The notes: generated by a model not told the origin, from the letters alone. A DNA stretch of 44,680 bases from Lachnospiraceae bacterium (GCA_017521195.1 JAFXGP010000085.1:1-44680); one strand, 5' to 3'. Positions 15,832 through 24,081 are shown, numbered from the stretch's first letter. A program made the numbers and translations.

Positions 15832-17586
15832 CTATTTACACTTTTCCATTTTTATAATTACTTCTTCCAACTTTTCACAAAGTTCCTTTGCAGTCTCCGT
15901 ATTCTTATCCCTTAAGCAAGATGCAATTCTCGTTTCCAACTCTTTTTTCTTCTGCTCAAGTTCCAGGTAGTCCTTATTAAAATGTTTATCATAAATCATT
16001 TTTCTAAAGGAACGGATTCGCATTTTACGAAGTGTCTTATCTTCTACAAACATTACATAATCTGCCACATTTACAATATGATAGAAATCATGAGCTACCA
16101 TCAACACTGCACCTTTATAGTCTGCCAAGGCTTTTTCCAAGGCAATCTGGGAATAGGTGTCCAGATGACTGGTCGGTTCATCCAGCAATAATAAATCAGC
16201 ATTACTTAAAGCAATCTTCGCTAACTGTAATAAATTCTGCTCTCCACCGGATAACTGTCCTATCTTTTGTGTCAGAGTTTCATTTTCAAAGCAATATTCT
16301 TTCAAATATTCCTGAATATCGGCTTTTCTTTCGAATCCCAACTCTTCCATTTCTTCATATACAGTATTTTCTTCGTTTAACATTTCCCCATGAAGCTGGG
16401 ATAAAAATCCGATTTCTACATCCTCTCCGATTCGAATACTAGAAGATTCATTTTTATAAATATCTCTTAACAGAGTGGTCTTTCCGGTTCCGTTGGCTCC
16501 TACAATAGCAATTTTTTCTCCTGCCTTTAATTCCAAATCTACATTTTCCAATAATGTTTCATTGAAGGCTACTTCGTAACCGGAAATAGAAAGCACTTCT
16601 TCCGTTTCAGGCTTGTCTTCTATCTCAGGCAATGTAATCTTAGGTAATCGGATGTCCACAAAAGGTAACTTGATAGCTCTGGCGCGAAGTCTCTCCAAAT
16701 GAGTTACTTTGGCATTTAATGCTCTTCCCAAAGAAGCAATGTCTTTTCTGGTTGCTTCTTTCCGCATATGCTCTACCATTTTTTCTGTTCTTTCAATTTC
16801 TTCCTGATCTGCTGCCGCCAATTCTTGTAATTCTATTTTTTTCTGCAACAGGGCAAAATTGTACTCCGTATAATTACCGTCAAATTCCTGAATATCAGTA
16901 TTTTCCAAATGCAATATCTTATTAAAACAATGATTTAACAGATATCGGTTATGGGTAATTACTAGCATAGTTCCCTGATAGTTATTGATTAACCGACATA
17001 AATTATTGATATTTTCAAAATCCAAAAATACATCCGGCTCATCCATAACCAAAAGATTTGGCTGTAACAACATCTCCTTTACAACCTGGAGAAGTTTATA
17101 TTCACCACCACTAAGTTTGGATATTTCTATATTTTCATGGTCTTCCATTCCAATAAGATGTAACTGTTTCTTGATATTACTCTCGTAATTATCCCCGTCC
17201 ATGGCCTGAAATAAATCCAACAACTTCTGATATCGTTCAAACACACTATCCAAATCTTCTGCCGTAGCCATTTCATCACATACTCGGGCAGTTTCTTCCT
17301 GATTCTCAATAAACCTTTCACTTAAATATTCAAATACTGTTTTCTCCTGCTCTTTCTCAGATTTGGAAAACTGATTTACATATCCGATTCTGCATTCATC
17401 ACTTTTGATAATTTTTCCGTCATACAAATACTTTTCAGGATCAATAATCATATCCACCAATGTGGTCTTTCCGGTTCCGTTACTTCCGATAAAAGCACAG
17501 TGCTGTCCTTCTTCCAATGTAAAAGATATATTTTTATATAATTCCTTGGTAGGGAATTCATAAGATAAGTTTTGTACCTGAATCAT
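15832..17586 (-). CDS. ABC-F family ATPase
   Basis: A 584-residue protein with two ABC ATPase domains and no membrane segments. Walker A motifs are GSNGTGKT (about 34-41) and GANGTGKT (in the second half), each followed by an LSGGE-type signature and Walker B (LLVMDEPD, LLLLDEPTSHLD). A charged linker of roughly residues 240-320 separates them, and a C-terminal coiled-coil tail of Lys/Glu heptads runs from about residue 535. ABC-F proteins act on the ribosome as translation factors or antibiotic-protection factors. The first Walker B reads DEPDVFLD instead of DEPTNHLD, as in several clostridial resistance-type subfamilies. No drug specificity can be inferred. Confidence 0.9.
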   Translation of the reverse strand: MIQVQNLSYEFPTKELYKNISFTLEEGQHCAFIGSNGTGKTTLVDMIIDPEKYLYDGKIIKSDECRIGYVNQFSKSEKEQEKTVFEYLSERFIENQEETARVCDEMATAEDLDSVFERYQKLLDLFQAMDGDNYESNIKKQLHLIGMEDHENIEISKLSGGEYKLLQVVKEMLLQPNLLVMDEPDVFLDFENINNLCRLINNYQGTMLVITHNRYLLNHCFNKILHLENTDIQEFDGNYTEYNFALLQKKIELQELAAADQEEIERTEKMVEHMRKEATRKDIASLGRALNAKVTHLERLRARAIKLPFVDIRLPKITLPEIEDKPETEEVLSISGYEVAFNETLLENVDLELKAGEKIAIVGANGTGKTTLLRDIYKNESSSIRIGEDVEIGFLSQLHGEMLNEENTVYEEMEELGFERKADIQEYLKEYCFENETLTQKIGQLSGGEQNLLQLAKIALSNADLLLLDEPTSHLDTYSQIALEKALADYKGAVLMVAHDFYHIVNVADYVMFVEDKTLRKMRIRSFRKMIYDKHFNKDYLELEQKKKELETRIASCLRDKNTETAKELCEKLEEVIIKMEKCK

Positions 17587-17926
17587 TTGCTTTCTTTCTT
17601 ACTTCCTGCTTTATGGAAGTTTTCCTTTCTGTTATTTCTTAATCTATGTTTTTATTTTCGTTTCACTTCATAAAATTCTAAATTATTTTAACACATTTTC
17701 GTCCGATTTTAAATTTAACCATAGTATTTTACCATAGCTTAACAACAAAATGCTATTTTAATTATTTTTAAATTAACATAAAAAGTAGTTCTTCCATCCA
17801 TATTTGTGGTATGATGTTTTTTAACAATATTATATTTTATATTCAATGCTATGCATATACGAGTGAGCATATATTTTTTATCCTAACCCGTCATATGTAA
17901 ATCAAATTTATCACGAGGAACAACTT
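17587..17926. other. 340-base divergent intergenic region, ABC-F / SGNH hydrolase
   Basis: Very AT-rich. On the plus strand a TATGAT box (17810-17815) has a poor -35 (TAGTTC) 18 bases upstream, giving a long leader of about 110 bases before the hydrolase ATG. The leader contains a short hairpin (TATGC / GCATA) followed by six T near 17850-17880, which might be a weak attenuator. A direct repeat ACCATAG occurs twice near 17720-17742. No ORF with a ribosome site and no known riboswitch were recognised. Confidence 0.4.
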
Positions 17927-19060
17927 ATGACTCCAAACAATACTCACTGGACTTCCATATGGGGAAATGCGGTTTCCATCGCAGAAAACAGACCAGAAGG
18001 CTACAGCAAAAATATTACACTACGTTACCCCATTTATTCTCATTTTTCCGGAGAATCTCTCCGCATTACCTTTGATAATTACTGCGGAACCGAAGCCATT
18101 ACTATTAATAAAACAACCTTACTCATCAACAATGAATTTGTAACAGTTTCTTTTCACGGAGAACCGGCTGTTACCATCCCTGCAGGAGAGAGAATGGTTT
18201 CCGATGAAATCATATGCCATGTAACTGCCAAAAGTATCTTTTTTGTAAGCTTCTATTTGGAAAGTTATACCCAGATGCGTTCCATGGTTTATGCCAGTGG
18301 TCCTTTATCTACCGGTATTTATGCTATCGGTGACATGACAACCGAAAAAGATATTCCTATTAATATCTCCCGCAATACAAATAATTTCTACTTTTTAAGT
18401 AATGTTTCTGTTCTTACAGAAAGCAATAACCGTTGTATTGTCTGTTATGGTGACTCGATTACAGCCCAGGACTGGCCGAACTATCTTTCCTTACGTTGTC
18501 GTGAAGAAGGTTATAACCATACATCTGTTATCCGACGTGCTACAAGCGGTTCCCGAATTTTACGGGAATACAACAATATCACTTATGAATCTTACGGTTT
18601 GAAAGGTACTAACCGTTTCGAACATGAAGTGCCTACCGATGGTGCTGATACCGTCATTATTCAACAAGGAATCAACGATATTATTCATCCTGTAGGTGTG
18701 GAAATCAATCCTTTCCGCCCGATGAGCGATATGCCGACTCTGGAAGAATTAATCGATGGTATGAAATACTATATTTCAAAAGCCCGTTCCTACGGATACA
18801 AAATCTATTTGGGAACTCTTCTTCCTATAGAAGGTTGGAGAACTTATGCTGACTTCAGGGAAAAAATAAGAAATGAATTTAATGACTGGATGCGTACTAC
18901 GGATTTGGTAGATGGATGCATTGATTTTGACAAAGCTCTCTGCGATCCTGATAATCCAAGTGCTTTTCTCCCTATCTATGATAGCGGTGACCATCTGCAT
19001 CCCAGTAAGGAAGGCTACAAGAAAATGGCCGAGACTGTGTTTGCGGAAATCTTATATTAA
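17927..19060 (+). CDS. SGNH/GDSL hydrolase with N-terminal beta domain
   Basis: A 377-residue serine esterase of the SGNH type. Block I is GDSI with the nucleophile Ser167; block II and III residues are Gly in ATSGSR and Asn in GINDI (248-252); block V is DHLHP with Asp355 and His358. Residues 1-155 form a beta-rich region before the catalytic domain. This two-part design resembles secreted carbohydrate esterases, but no signal peptide is present, so it should be cytosolic or released by another route. Typical substrates are acetyl groups on plant or host glycans. The ribosome site CACGAGGAAC precedes ATG. It ends at a strong bidirectional terminator. Confidence 0.85.
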   Translation: MTPNNTHWTSIWGNAVSIAENRPEGYSKNITLRYPIYSHFSGESLRITFDNYCGTEAITINKTTLLINNEFVTVSFHGEPAVTIPAGERMVSDEIICHVTAKSIFFVSFYLESYTQMRSMVYASGPLSTGIYAIGDMTTEKDIPINISRNTNNFYFLSNVSVLTESNNRCIVCYGDSITAQDWPNYLSLRCREEGYNHTSVIRRATSGSRILREYNNITYESYGLKGTNRFEHEVPTDGADTVIIQQGINDIIHPVGVEINPFRPMSDMPTLEELIDGMKYYISKARSYGYKIYLGTLLPIEGWRTYADFREKIRNEFNDWMRTTDLVDGCIDFDKALCDPDNPSAFLPIYDSGDHLHPSKEGYKKMAETVFAEILY

Positions 19061-19090
19061 TTACATAAACACATAAATTTTTAACATCAT

Positions 19091-19126
19091 AAAATGGCAG
19101 GGACAAACGTCTCTGCCATTTTTTAT
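19091..19126. terminator. Bidirectional terminator, SGNH hydrolase and tyrA
   Basis: A 14-bp stem (AAAATGGCAGGGAC / GTCTCTGCCATTTT) closes an AAAC tetraloop with T runs in both directions. It separates the convergent hydrolase and aromatic operon. Confidence 0.92.
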
Positions 19127-19148
19127 CATATCTATATTCTTATAATAC

Positions 19149-20006
19149 TTATTTTTTATCAAACAAAGCTCTTCTTTCTGTAGAATGACGCATCATCTTC
19201 CGCATCCCTTCAATGTCCTCGTTTTCAAGCATCAACTTTAACTCATTGAATTTATTTATGAACATATCCATCTGCTCCAATAAAGCTCCTTTGTTAGCCA
19301 CAAACAACTCGCTCCACATAAGATCATTAATACGGGCGATACGGGTAAGGTCCCGAAATGAATCTCCGGTAAATTTTTCCATGTTTTCTTTGTCATTACA
19401 GGTCATCAATGTAACCGCAATGCAATGGGTCAACTGTGACAGAAAACCTATCATTTCATCATGTTCTTCCGGCGACAATGTGGTAACATTGGAAAATCCC
19501 AGAAGTCTTCCCAGTTCCATACATGTTCTGATAGCCTCAGGAGTATTTTTTTCTGTTGGTGTTACGATGTAATTGGCTCCTACAAACATTTTGTCAGTGC
19601 TGTTTTCCACACCGGAAACTTCGCGTCCTGCCATTGGGTGAGCCGCAATAAATTCCACATCTTCACGAAGCATATCCTGTATCTTATATACAATACTTCC
19701 CTTTACACCTGTAACATCAGTAATTAATGCTCCGCTTTTCAGGAGTCCCTGATTCTGCTCAATCCATTCCACAAATATGTGCGGATAGAGTGCAAAAATC
19801 ACAAGGTCAGCTTCCCCTATTATCCTTTCATCAAGGTGCACGGATCCTTCATCTATCAAGCCTTCTTTAAGTGCATAATCTATGGAACTTTGCTCCTTGG
19901 TAATAGCACTTATATGAAATCCAAATCGTTTCAACACTTTGGCATAACTACCACCTAACAAACCAAGCCCTATAATTAATATTTTTTTGCTTACATCAAC
20001 TATCAT
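19149..20006 (-). CDS. tyrA: Prephenate dehydrogenase
   Basis: Oxidative decarboxylation of prephenate to 4-hydroxyphenylpyruvate, the tyrosine branch. The 285-residue protein has the Rossmann motif IIGLGLLGGSYAK (about 11-23), the TDVTGVKGSIV segment (about 100-110) and the catalytic-histidine region AAHPMAGREVSGVENS (about 121-136), followed by the helical dimer domain. There is no fused ACT domain, so feedback regulation must be elsewhere. It is the last gene of an aroF-pheA-tyrA operon, 60 bases after pheA. The arogenate dehydrogenase alternative cannot be excluded by eye. Confidence 0.93.
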   Translation of the reverse strand: MIVDVSKKILIIGLGLLGGSYAKVLKRFGFHISAITKEQSSIDYALKEGLIDEGSVHLDERIIGEADLVIFALYPHIFVEWIEQNQGLLKSGALITDVTGVKGSIVYKIQDMLREDVEFIAAHPMAGREVSGVENSTDKMFVGANYIVTPTEKNTPEAIRTCMELGRLLGFSNVTTLSPEEHDEMIGFLSQLTHCIAVTLMTCNDKENMEKFTGDSFRDLTRIARINDLMWSELFVANKGALLEQMDMFINKFNELKLMLENEDIEGMRKMMRHSTERRALFDKK

Positions 20007-20066
20007 TTTGTTTCTATTCCATTTCCGATTGTTTCCATAACTCCATGAGCCATTTCTTCTAACCTA

Positions 20067-21155
20067 TTAAATCTCAACATGCGAACCAAAAGTTCCTACT
20101 ACTTTCAATTCATCACACACTTTACTCAATTCATCCAACATTTGTTTACCTTTGTCAGTATCTGTGGAACCATCAATTTCAATATAAAAATAATACTGCC
20201 AAGAATGCTTTTTCAAAGGTCTGCTTCTGAGAGCTGTCATATTGAAACCATATTTTCCGATAATACTGATTGCCGTCGCAAGAGAGCCTGCCTCATGCTT
20301 AACAGTAAACATCAAGACTGAATTGAAAAGTGAAGGAGAACTTGCCCGTACTCTTGAAAGTACAGCAAAACGTGTAGTATTCTCACCACTTTTATTTATG
20401 TTCATTTCCAAAACTTTAAGACCATATATCTCTGCTGTTTCCACACTTGCGATGGCACCTATGGATTTATCCTTTGCTTCAGCCACATTTCTGGCAGCAA
20501 AAGCAGTATTGTTTGCTTCCACGGTTTCCAGCTGTTTTCTCTCGATATAATCATGGCACTGACTAAGTGCCTGAGGATGACTGATTACTTTCTTAATATC
20601 ATCAACTGTTGCACCTTCAACCCCAAGAAGATTCTGATGAATTTCAAGTTCATAAATTCCATTGATAAAAAGAGAGCCTGAAAAGATAAGGTCCATTGTC
20701 TGTCCTACTTCACCTGCATAACTGTTCTCAATAGGAAGTACCACTGCATCGTTTTCCCCATTCACAACAGAATCATAAGCTTCCTTAAAATCTCTACAGG
20801 AAATCCTGTTACTTTCCGGAAAAATTCGTCCTGCAGCTATATGAGCAAATGCTCCTTCCACACCACTGTATGCGATTCTAAGACCACTTTGCAGACGATA
20901 TTGGTACGCGCGTGAAACCGACATCGTATTTTTAATGTAGTCAATATAATACTCTTTTAAAACCTCGTCTTTGATAAGTTCTACATTTTTTTCTATCACA
21001 GCATTTTCTCTTGCCTGATCCAGAATCGGTAATCCATACTTTTTCTTGTGCTGATAAACCATTTCAGCTGCTCTCATTCTCTTTACAAAGAGTTCCGCCA
21101 TCTCCCGGTCAACTTCATTTATAATTTTTCTTGCTTCTTCTAACATGTTTTCCAT
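20067..21155 (-). CDS. pheA: Bifunctional chorismate mutase / prephenate dehydratase
   Basis: Converts chorismate through prephenate to phenylpyruvate, the phenylalanine branch. Three domains are seen in 362 residues: AroQ-type helical chorismate mutase (1-90, with KRMRAAEMVYQHKK), prephenate dehydratase (about 108-285, with ISHPQALSQC and NTTRFAVLSR), and a C-terminal ACT domain (about 287-362) for phenylalanine feedback. In the ACT domain the usual ESRP allosteric motif reads RSRP (ALRSRPLKK), a change at a residue linked to Phe binding in other PheA proteins; whether this group is still inhibited is open. AAAGGG precedes the ATG. It lies between aroF and tyrA and should share their attenuated promoter. 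Confidence 0.94.
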   Translation of the reverse strand: MENMLEEARKIINEVDREMAELFVKRMRAAEMVYQHKKKYGLPILDQARENAVIEKNVELIKDEVLKEYYIDYIKNTMSVSRAYQYRLQSGLRIAYSGVEGAFAHIAAGRIFPESNRISCRDFKEAYDSVVNGENDAVVLPIENSYAGEVGQTMDLIFSGSLFINGIYELEIHQNLLGVEGATVDDIKKVISHPQALSQCHDYIERKQLETVEANNTAFAARNVAEAKDKSIGAIASVETAEIYGLKVLEMNINKSGENTTRFAVLSRVRASSPSLFNSVLMFTVKHEAGSLATAISIIGKYGFNMTALRSRPLKKHSWQYYFYIEIDGSTDTDKGKQMLDELSKVCDELKVVGTFGSHVEI

Positions 21156-21197
21156 TTTTATATCCCTTTGGCAAATACCTTATTATCATTTTTTCTT

Positions 21198-22226
21198 TTA
21201 AAGTTTATCAGCAATATCCAAAATTAATCTCTCTGTTTTCTCCCAACCAAGGCAAGGATCTGTAATAGATTTACCATATACATGTTCTCCGGCTCCTTGG
21301 GCACCATCCTCCAGATAACTTTCTATCATAAGTCCTTTAACCAATCTCTTGATATCTTCATTTTGACCGCGGCTATGCACAATATCCTTTGCAATTCGTA
21401 TCTGTTCCAAATATTGTTTTCCTGAGTTATTATGATTGGTATCTACAATTACAGAAGCATTGGTCAGGTTTGATTTTTCATAAAGTTCCTTAACTCTCAA
21501 AAGTTCTTCATAATGGTAATTGGAAACACTTCTTCCCGTATAATCCACATATCCGCGAAGAATTGCATGAGCATAAGGATTTCCTTCGCTTGTTACTTCC
21601 CATCCACGATAAATGAATGTATGGCTCGACTGAGCTGCCAAAATAGAGTTCATCATAACTCCAAGATCTCCTCCGGTAGGATTCTTCATACCTACAGGAG
21701 TCCCGATTCCACTGGCGGTAAGTCTATGCTGCTGGTTTTCTACAGAACGGGCACCTACAGCAACATAAGATAATAAATCGGAAAGATAACGATAATTTTC
21801 CGGATACAGCATTTCATCCGCACAAGTAAAATCATAATCCCTTAAAGCTGATAAATGTAAATCGCGGATAGCTACAATTCCTTTATACATATCCGGTTTT
21901 GCTTCCGGATCCGGCTGATGCAACATTCCCTTATATCCCTGACCTGTAGTTCTTGGTTTATTGGTATAGATTCTTGGAATAATAATAATTTTATCTGATA
22001 CCTGTTCTTCTATTTTACGAAGTCTGGAAATATACTCAAGAACCGGTTCTCTATGATCAGCAGAGCAAGGTCCGATGATTAAAATAAATTTATCGGAATT
22101 ACCTTCAAAGACAGCGCGAATCTCTTCATCACGCTTATTTTTTACCTGCTCCATACGTTCTGTTAACGGAAATTCTTTTTTTACCTCCTTCGGGATTGGA
22201 AGCTTTCTGTGGAAATTCATTTGCAT
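21198..22226 (-). CDS. aroF: 3-deoxy-7-phosphoheptulonate synthase, type I alpha (AroF/G/H-like)
   Basis: Condenses phosphoenolpyruvate and erythrose 4-phosphate, the first step of the shikimate pathway. The 342-residue length and the motifs IGPCSADH (about 51-58), PRIYTNKPRTTGQGYKG (about 83-99), TPVGMKNPTGG and VDTNHNNSGK are those of the E. coli AroF/AroG group, with metal ligands in the Cys (GPCSADH), His and Asp motifs. The start at 22226 has AGAGG 9 bases upstream. It is the first structural gene behind a Phe/Tyr leader peptide and terminator, so transcription is expected to respond to charged tRNA(Phe) and tRNA(Tyr). Allosteric class (Phe or Tyr) was not determined. Confidence 0.95.
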   Translation of the reverse strand: MQMNFHRKLPIPKEVKKEFPLTERMEQVKNKRDEEIRAVFEGNSDKFILIIGPCSADHREPVLEYISRLRKIEEQVSDKIIIIPRIYTNKPRTTGQGYKGMLHQPDPEAKPDMYKGIVAIRDLHLSALRDYDFTCADEMLYPENYRYLSDLLSYVAVGARSVENQQHRLTASGIGTPVGMKNPTGGDLGVMMNSILAAQSSHTFIYRGWEVTSEGNPYAHAILRGYVDYTGRSVSNYHYEELLRVKELYEKSNLTNASVIVDTNHNNSGKQYLEQIRIAKDIVHSRGQNEDIKRLVKGLMIESYLEDGAQGAGEHVYGKSITDPCLGWEKTERLILDIADKL

Positions 22227-22254
22227 TACTAATTACCTCTTTTCCTATTTTTTT

Positions 22255-22309
22255 CAAAATAAAAAGTTCGCTTTCATAGCTACTCTTTAAAGCACAATGA
22301 AAACGAACT
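22255..22309 (-). terminator. Attenuator terminator before aroF
   Basis: On the minus strand AGTTCGTTTTCAT pairs with ATGAAAGCGAACT over 13 bp (one G-U) around a 19-base loop, followed by TTTTTATTTT. It ends about 30 bases before the aroF ATG and lies within the operon leader, so it is a regulated terminator. Confidence 0.9.
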
Positions 22310-22384
22310 GTCCGTCTTGTGTTATTTTATCCCTTAGTATAATATCTATACCTTGGTTGTCACAAAAAGCGGGCAGCTCTTCTT
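22300..22384 (-). promoter_or_regulatory. Predicted antiterminator pairing segments
   Basis: AAGAAGAGCTGCCCG (22370-22384), directly after the Phe/Tyr codons, is complementary to CGGACAGTTCGTTTT (22300-22314) at 13 of 15 positions with two G-U pairs. The second segment covers 10 bases of the terminator's left arm, so the two helices exclude each other. Position of the control codons fits ribosome-stalling control. Confidence 0.7.
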
Positions 22385-22417
22385 AAAATAATAAAAGTAA
22401 AACTTCTGATTAAACAT
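22346..22417 (-). CDS. Leader peptide for the aromatic operon, Phe/Tyr-rich
   Basis: A 23-codon ORF too short for ordinary gene calling. It has AAGGAGG 8 bases upstream of ATG and starts about 30 bases after the -10 box. Residues 6-11 are FYFYYF, and Phe also occurs at positions 2 and 18; eight of 23 residues are Phe or Tyr. It ends in TAG 37 bases before the terminator. The run of control codons in front of alternative antiterminator/terminator helices is the arrangement of classic his, phe and trp attenuators. The peptide itself need have no function. The downstream operon makes phenylalanine and tyrosine precursors, which fits the sensed amino acids. Confidence 0.85.
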   Translation of the reverse strand: MFNQKFYFYYFKKSCPLFVTTKV

Positions 22418-22450
22418 ACAAACTGCCTCCTTTTTGATTCGTTGTTTTGG

Positions 22451-22479
22451 ATTATAGCACGTTAATGTGGCAAAGTCAA
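22451..22479 (-). promoter_or_regulatory. Sigma-A promoter of the aromatic operon
   Basis: TTGACT (22474-22479) and a perfect TATAAT (22451-22456) are separated by exactly 17 bases on the minus strand. It is the best promoter in the window and starts the transcript just upstream of the leader peptide. Confidence 0.92.
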
Positions 22480-22540
22480 CCGGTCCTATTACGAAATTAG
22501 AAATTATTTTTCGACAATTATCAGAAAACTCGTCGGTGAT

Positions 22541-23020
22541 TTACCATATAAACGGTATCAGTCGATATTTAACTTTTTGCTTATATTCACTATAGCCGCT
22601 AAGTTCTTTTTCAAGGAATGCCTCTTCGCTTTTAATTCTCTTTGCAATTATCAATGGATATGTAAGGAAAATAATAAATGAATAAATAGAACCCAATACA
22701 ATAGGCATTGACAAAAACAAAAGCAACGTAGCACTATACATCGGATGTCTGACAATACCATAAAGTCCGGTATCTATTACTTTTTGATTATCCTGCACTT
22801 CAATAGTGCGGCTAAGGTAGGTGTTTTCTCTTAGCACCTCTGCATATAAAATATATGCAATTAGAAACACAACCATGGCAATAATTACAGTCACTTTTGG
22901 CAAGGTATACCAACCATTAAAAAACAAAAGTGTACCTGCCGGTAAGAAAATCACTAAACCTACCAACACAAAACCTAATAAAAACTTCGTTATAGCCTGG
23001 ATAAATAAATTTGTCGTCAT
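22541..23020 (-). CDS. Isoprenylcysteine carboxyl methyltransferase-like membrane methyltransferase
   Basis: A 159-residue protein with about four membrane segments (about 8-28, 36-58, 95-120) and a C-terminal amphipathic region. The signature GIVRHPMYSA (about 90-99) followed by a C-terminal EEAFLEKELSGYSEYKQKVKYR-type segment (from about residue 132) is that of the ICMT/phospholipid methyltransferase family; the RHPxY and the E-x8-Y-x3-Y pattern form the S-adenosylmethionine site. Substrate in bacteria is unknown. It stands in a variable stretch between the aromatic operon and spoIVB, reading in the same direction as its neighbours but with a separate upstream region. Confidence 0.82.
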   Translation of the reverse strand: MTTNLFIQAITKFLLGFVLVGLVIFLPAGTLLFFNGWYTLPKVTVIIAMVVFLIAYILYAEVLRENTYLSRTIEVQDNQKVIDTGLYGIVRHPMYSATLLLFLSMPIVLGSIYSFIIFLTYPLIIAKRIKSEEAFLEKELSGYSEYKQKVKYRLIPFIW

Positions 23021-23130
23021 AATAGTGCTCCTTAAAAATTGAAATTCTTCCGCTTTGATTTTGTCATACTAAACTCTATTTGAAAACCAATCAAACAGAT
23101 TGGCATTAGGGACAACAGTTTTTAGGTATA

Positions 23131-23159
23131 AAAGAGCCATGCACTTGAAATGCATGGCT
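23131..23159 (-). terminator. Terminator after the GNAT gene
   Basis: A perfect 9-bp stem AGCCATGCA / TGCATGGCT with an 7-base loop; in the minus direction it is followed by CTTTTATA. It lies about 50 bases downstream of the acetyltransferase stop. Confidence 0.7.
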
Positions 23160-23206
23160 GATTATGTATTATGTTTATTCGGCTTGAAAAATTGGAATTG
23201 AGCGGC

Positions 23207-23755
23207 TTATAGTTTCTTCATCATCCAGTCAGCACTTGCGTATGTCCCATCTGCATATTTCATATTATTGGGGAACGTGCCATATTTTTCAAACCCCAAA
23301 TTCCTATACAATGCAATAGCTTTTTGATTGTCAGAAATTACTTCCAGTTCAGCTTGCTCATAACCGATGTTTTTTGCCACATCAAGAACGGTCTGCATCA
23401 TAACCTTACCAATACCGCAACCGCAATACTCTTGGTATAGTGCAATAGCGAGTCCACATCTGTGACCATATCTCTTGTACGAAGCAATGTTCATAAGTGA
23501 ACAGTTTCCTATATGTTTTCCATCTATTTCAGCTATGAGTAGTAATTCTCTTTCTGCATCCTTTACTCGCTGAATGAAACATTTTTCTTGCTCAAGTGAT
23601 ATTGTGACTTCATCTGACTCTCTAATCAAATATGGTGTTTCGGCTGTTGTAATCCTAAGATAATCAATTAACGCGGCAGCATCCGCTTCTTCTGCATTTC
23701 GCAAACATACTTTTCTTCCAAGCTTATCAATAAATTGTATGGTATCAAACTTCAT
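23207..23755 (-). CDS. GNAT family N-acetyltransferase
   Basis: A 182-residue single-domain acetyltransferase. The acetyl-CoA-binding motif A is CGLAIALYQEYCGCGIGKVMM (spread over about residues 104-124, with the Q/R-x-x-G-x-G/A core as YCGCGIG), followed by LEVISDNQKAIALYRNLGFEKYG (from about residue 137), the usual motif B. Substrate is unknown; the ALYRNLGFEKYG ending is common to ribosomal-protein, spermidine and antibiotic GNATs. It lies immediately downstream of the spoIVB relic in the accessory stretch and is separated from the next gene by its own terminator. Confidence 0.88.
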   Translation of the reverse strand: MKFDTIQFIDKLGRKVCLRNAEEADAAALIDYLRITTAETPYLIRESDEVTISLEQEKCFIQRVKDAERELLLIAEIDGKHIGNCSLMNIASYKRYGHRCGLAIALYQEYCGCGIGKVMMQTVLDVAKNIGYEQAELEVISDNQKAIALYRNLGFEKYGTFPNNMKYADGTYASADWMMKKL

Positions 23756-23814
23756 TATTCTGTACCTCGTATGTCTAATTCAGGTTTATCGAACTCATCA
23801 TAGCACATACAACA

Positions 23815-23844
23815 GTAAAATGACAGGGGCAATTTACCCCTGTC
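23815..23844 (-). terminator. Relic terminator of the former spoIVB 3' end
   Basis: On the minus strand GACAGGGG and CCCCTGTC form an 8-bp stem with a 7-base loop and are followed by ATTTTAC. It sits 6 bases after the stop codon of the spoIVB-like fragment, where a native terminator would be. Confidence 0.75.
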
Positions 23845-23850
23845 TTCAAA

Positions 23851-23972
23851 TTACCCCGCCGCATCCAGCATATTTTCAATAAATATCCATATCCTCTCGT
23901 CGGGTCATTCACCAAAAACATGGGTCACGGCACCCACCAGTTTGCCATCCTGGATAATCGGACTGCCGCTCA
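23851..23972 (-). pseudogene. Remnant of the spoIVB 3' end
   Basis: The minus-strand sequence encodes SGSPIIQDGKLVGAVTHV, identical to the C-terminal catalytic region of the intact SpoIVB at 27119-28381. One extra T in a five-T run then shifts the frame; removing it restores NDPTRGYGYFIENMLDAAG and a stop codon. It has no start, and the similarity stops abruptly near 23972 just before the catalytic serine region's GM. The intact gene ends differently (NMLEHN). It therefore looks like the displaced original end of spoIVB, left behind after an insertion or recombination. Confidence 0.85.
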
Positions 23973-24039
23973 CCTTCGTGTCAAGTAGGGAGCAACAATT
24001 TTCTGCAAAATTTGATATTTTTCCATAAAAGGAAATGTC

Positions 24040-24076
24040 ACTACTAAATTCTGTGCACTGCACGGAATTTAGTAGT
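24040..24076. repeat. Perfect 12-bp inverted repeat
   Basis: ACTACTAAATTC and GAATTTAGTAGT flank a 13-base spacer. It could end the Fic-OLD transcript, but the T tail on the minus strand is poor, so it may instead mark the end of the inserted segment. Confidence 0.6.
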
Positions 24077-24081
24077 ACTTG

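Larger units (their letters stand above)
23756..24081. other. 326-base region between GNAT and OLD genes
   Basis: From left to right it holds the probable upstream region of the GNAT gene, a terminator hairpin (23822-23844), a degraded copy of the spoIVB 3' end (23851-23972), about 65 unassigned bases, and a perfect 12-bp inverted repeat (24040-24076) that abuts the stop codon of the OLD-type gene. No intact gene is present. Confidence 0.7.

Noticed and set aside
17850-17880. Attenuator or riboswitch before the SGNH hydrolase
   Set aside because: Only a 5-bp stem with a T run; too weak to call and no known aptamer motif was seen.
22255-22420. T-box riboswitch in the aroF leader
   Set aside because: No TGGNACCGCG-type T-box sequence or AG-bulge/stem I features precede the terminator; the leader peptide explains the region better.
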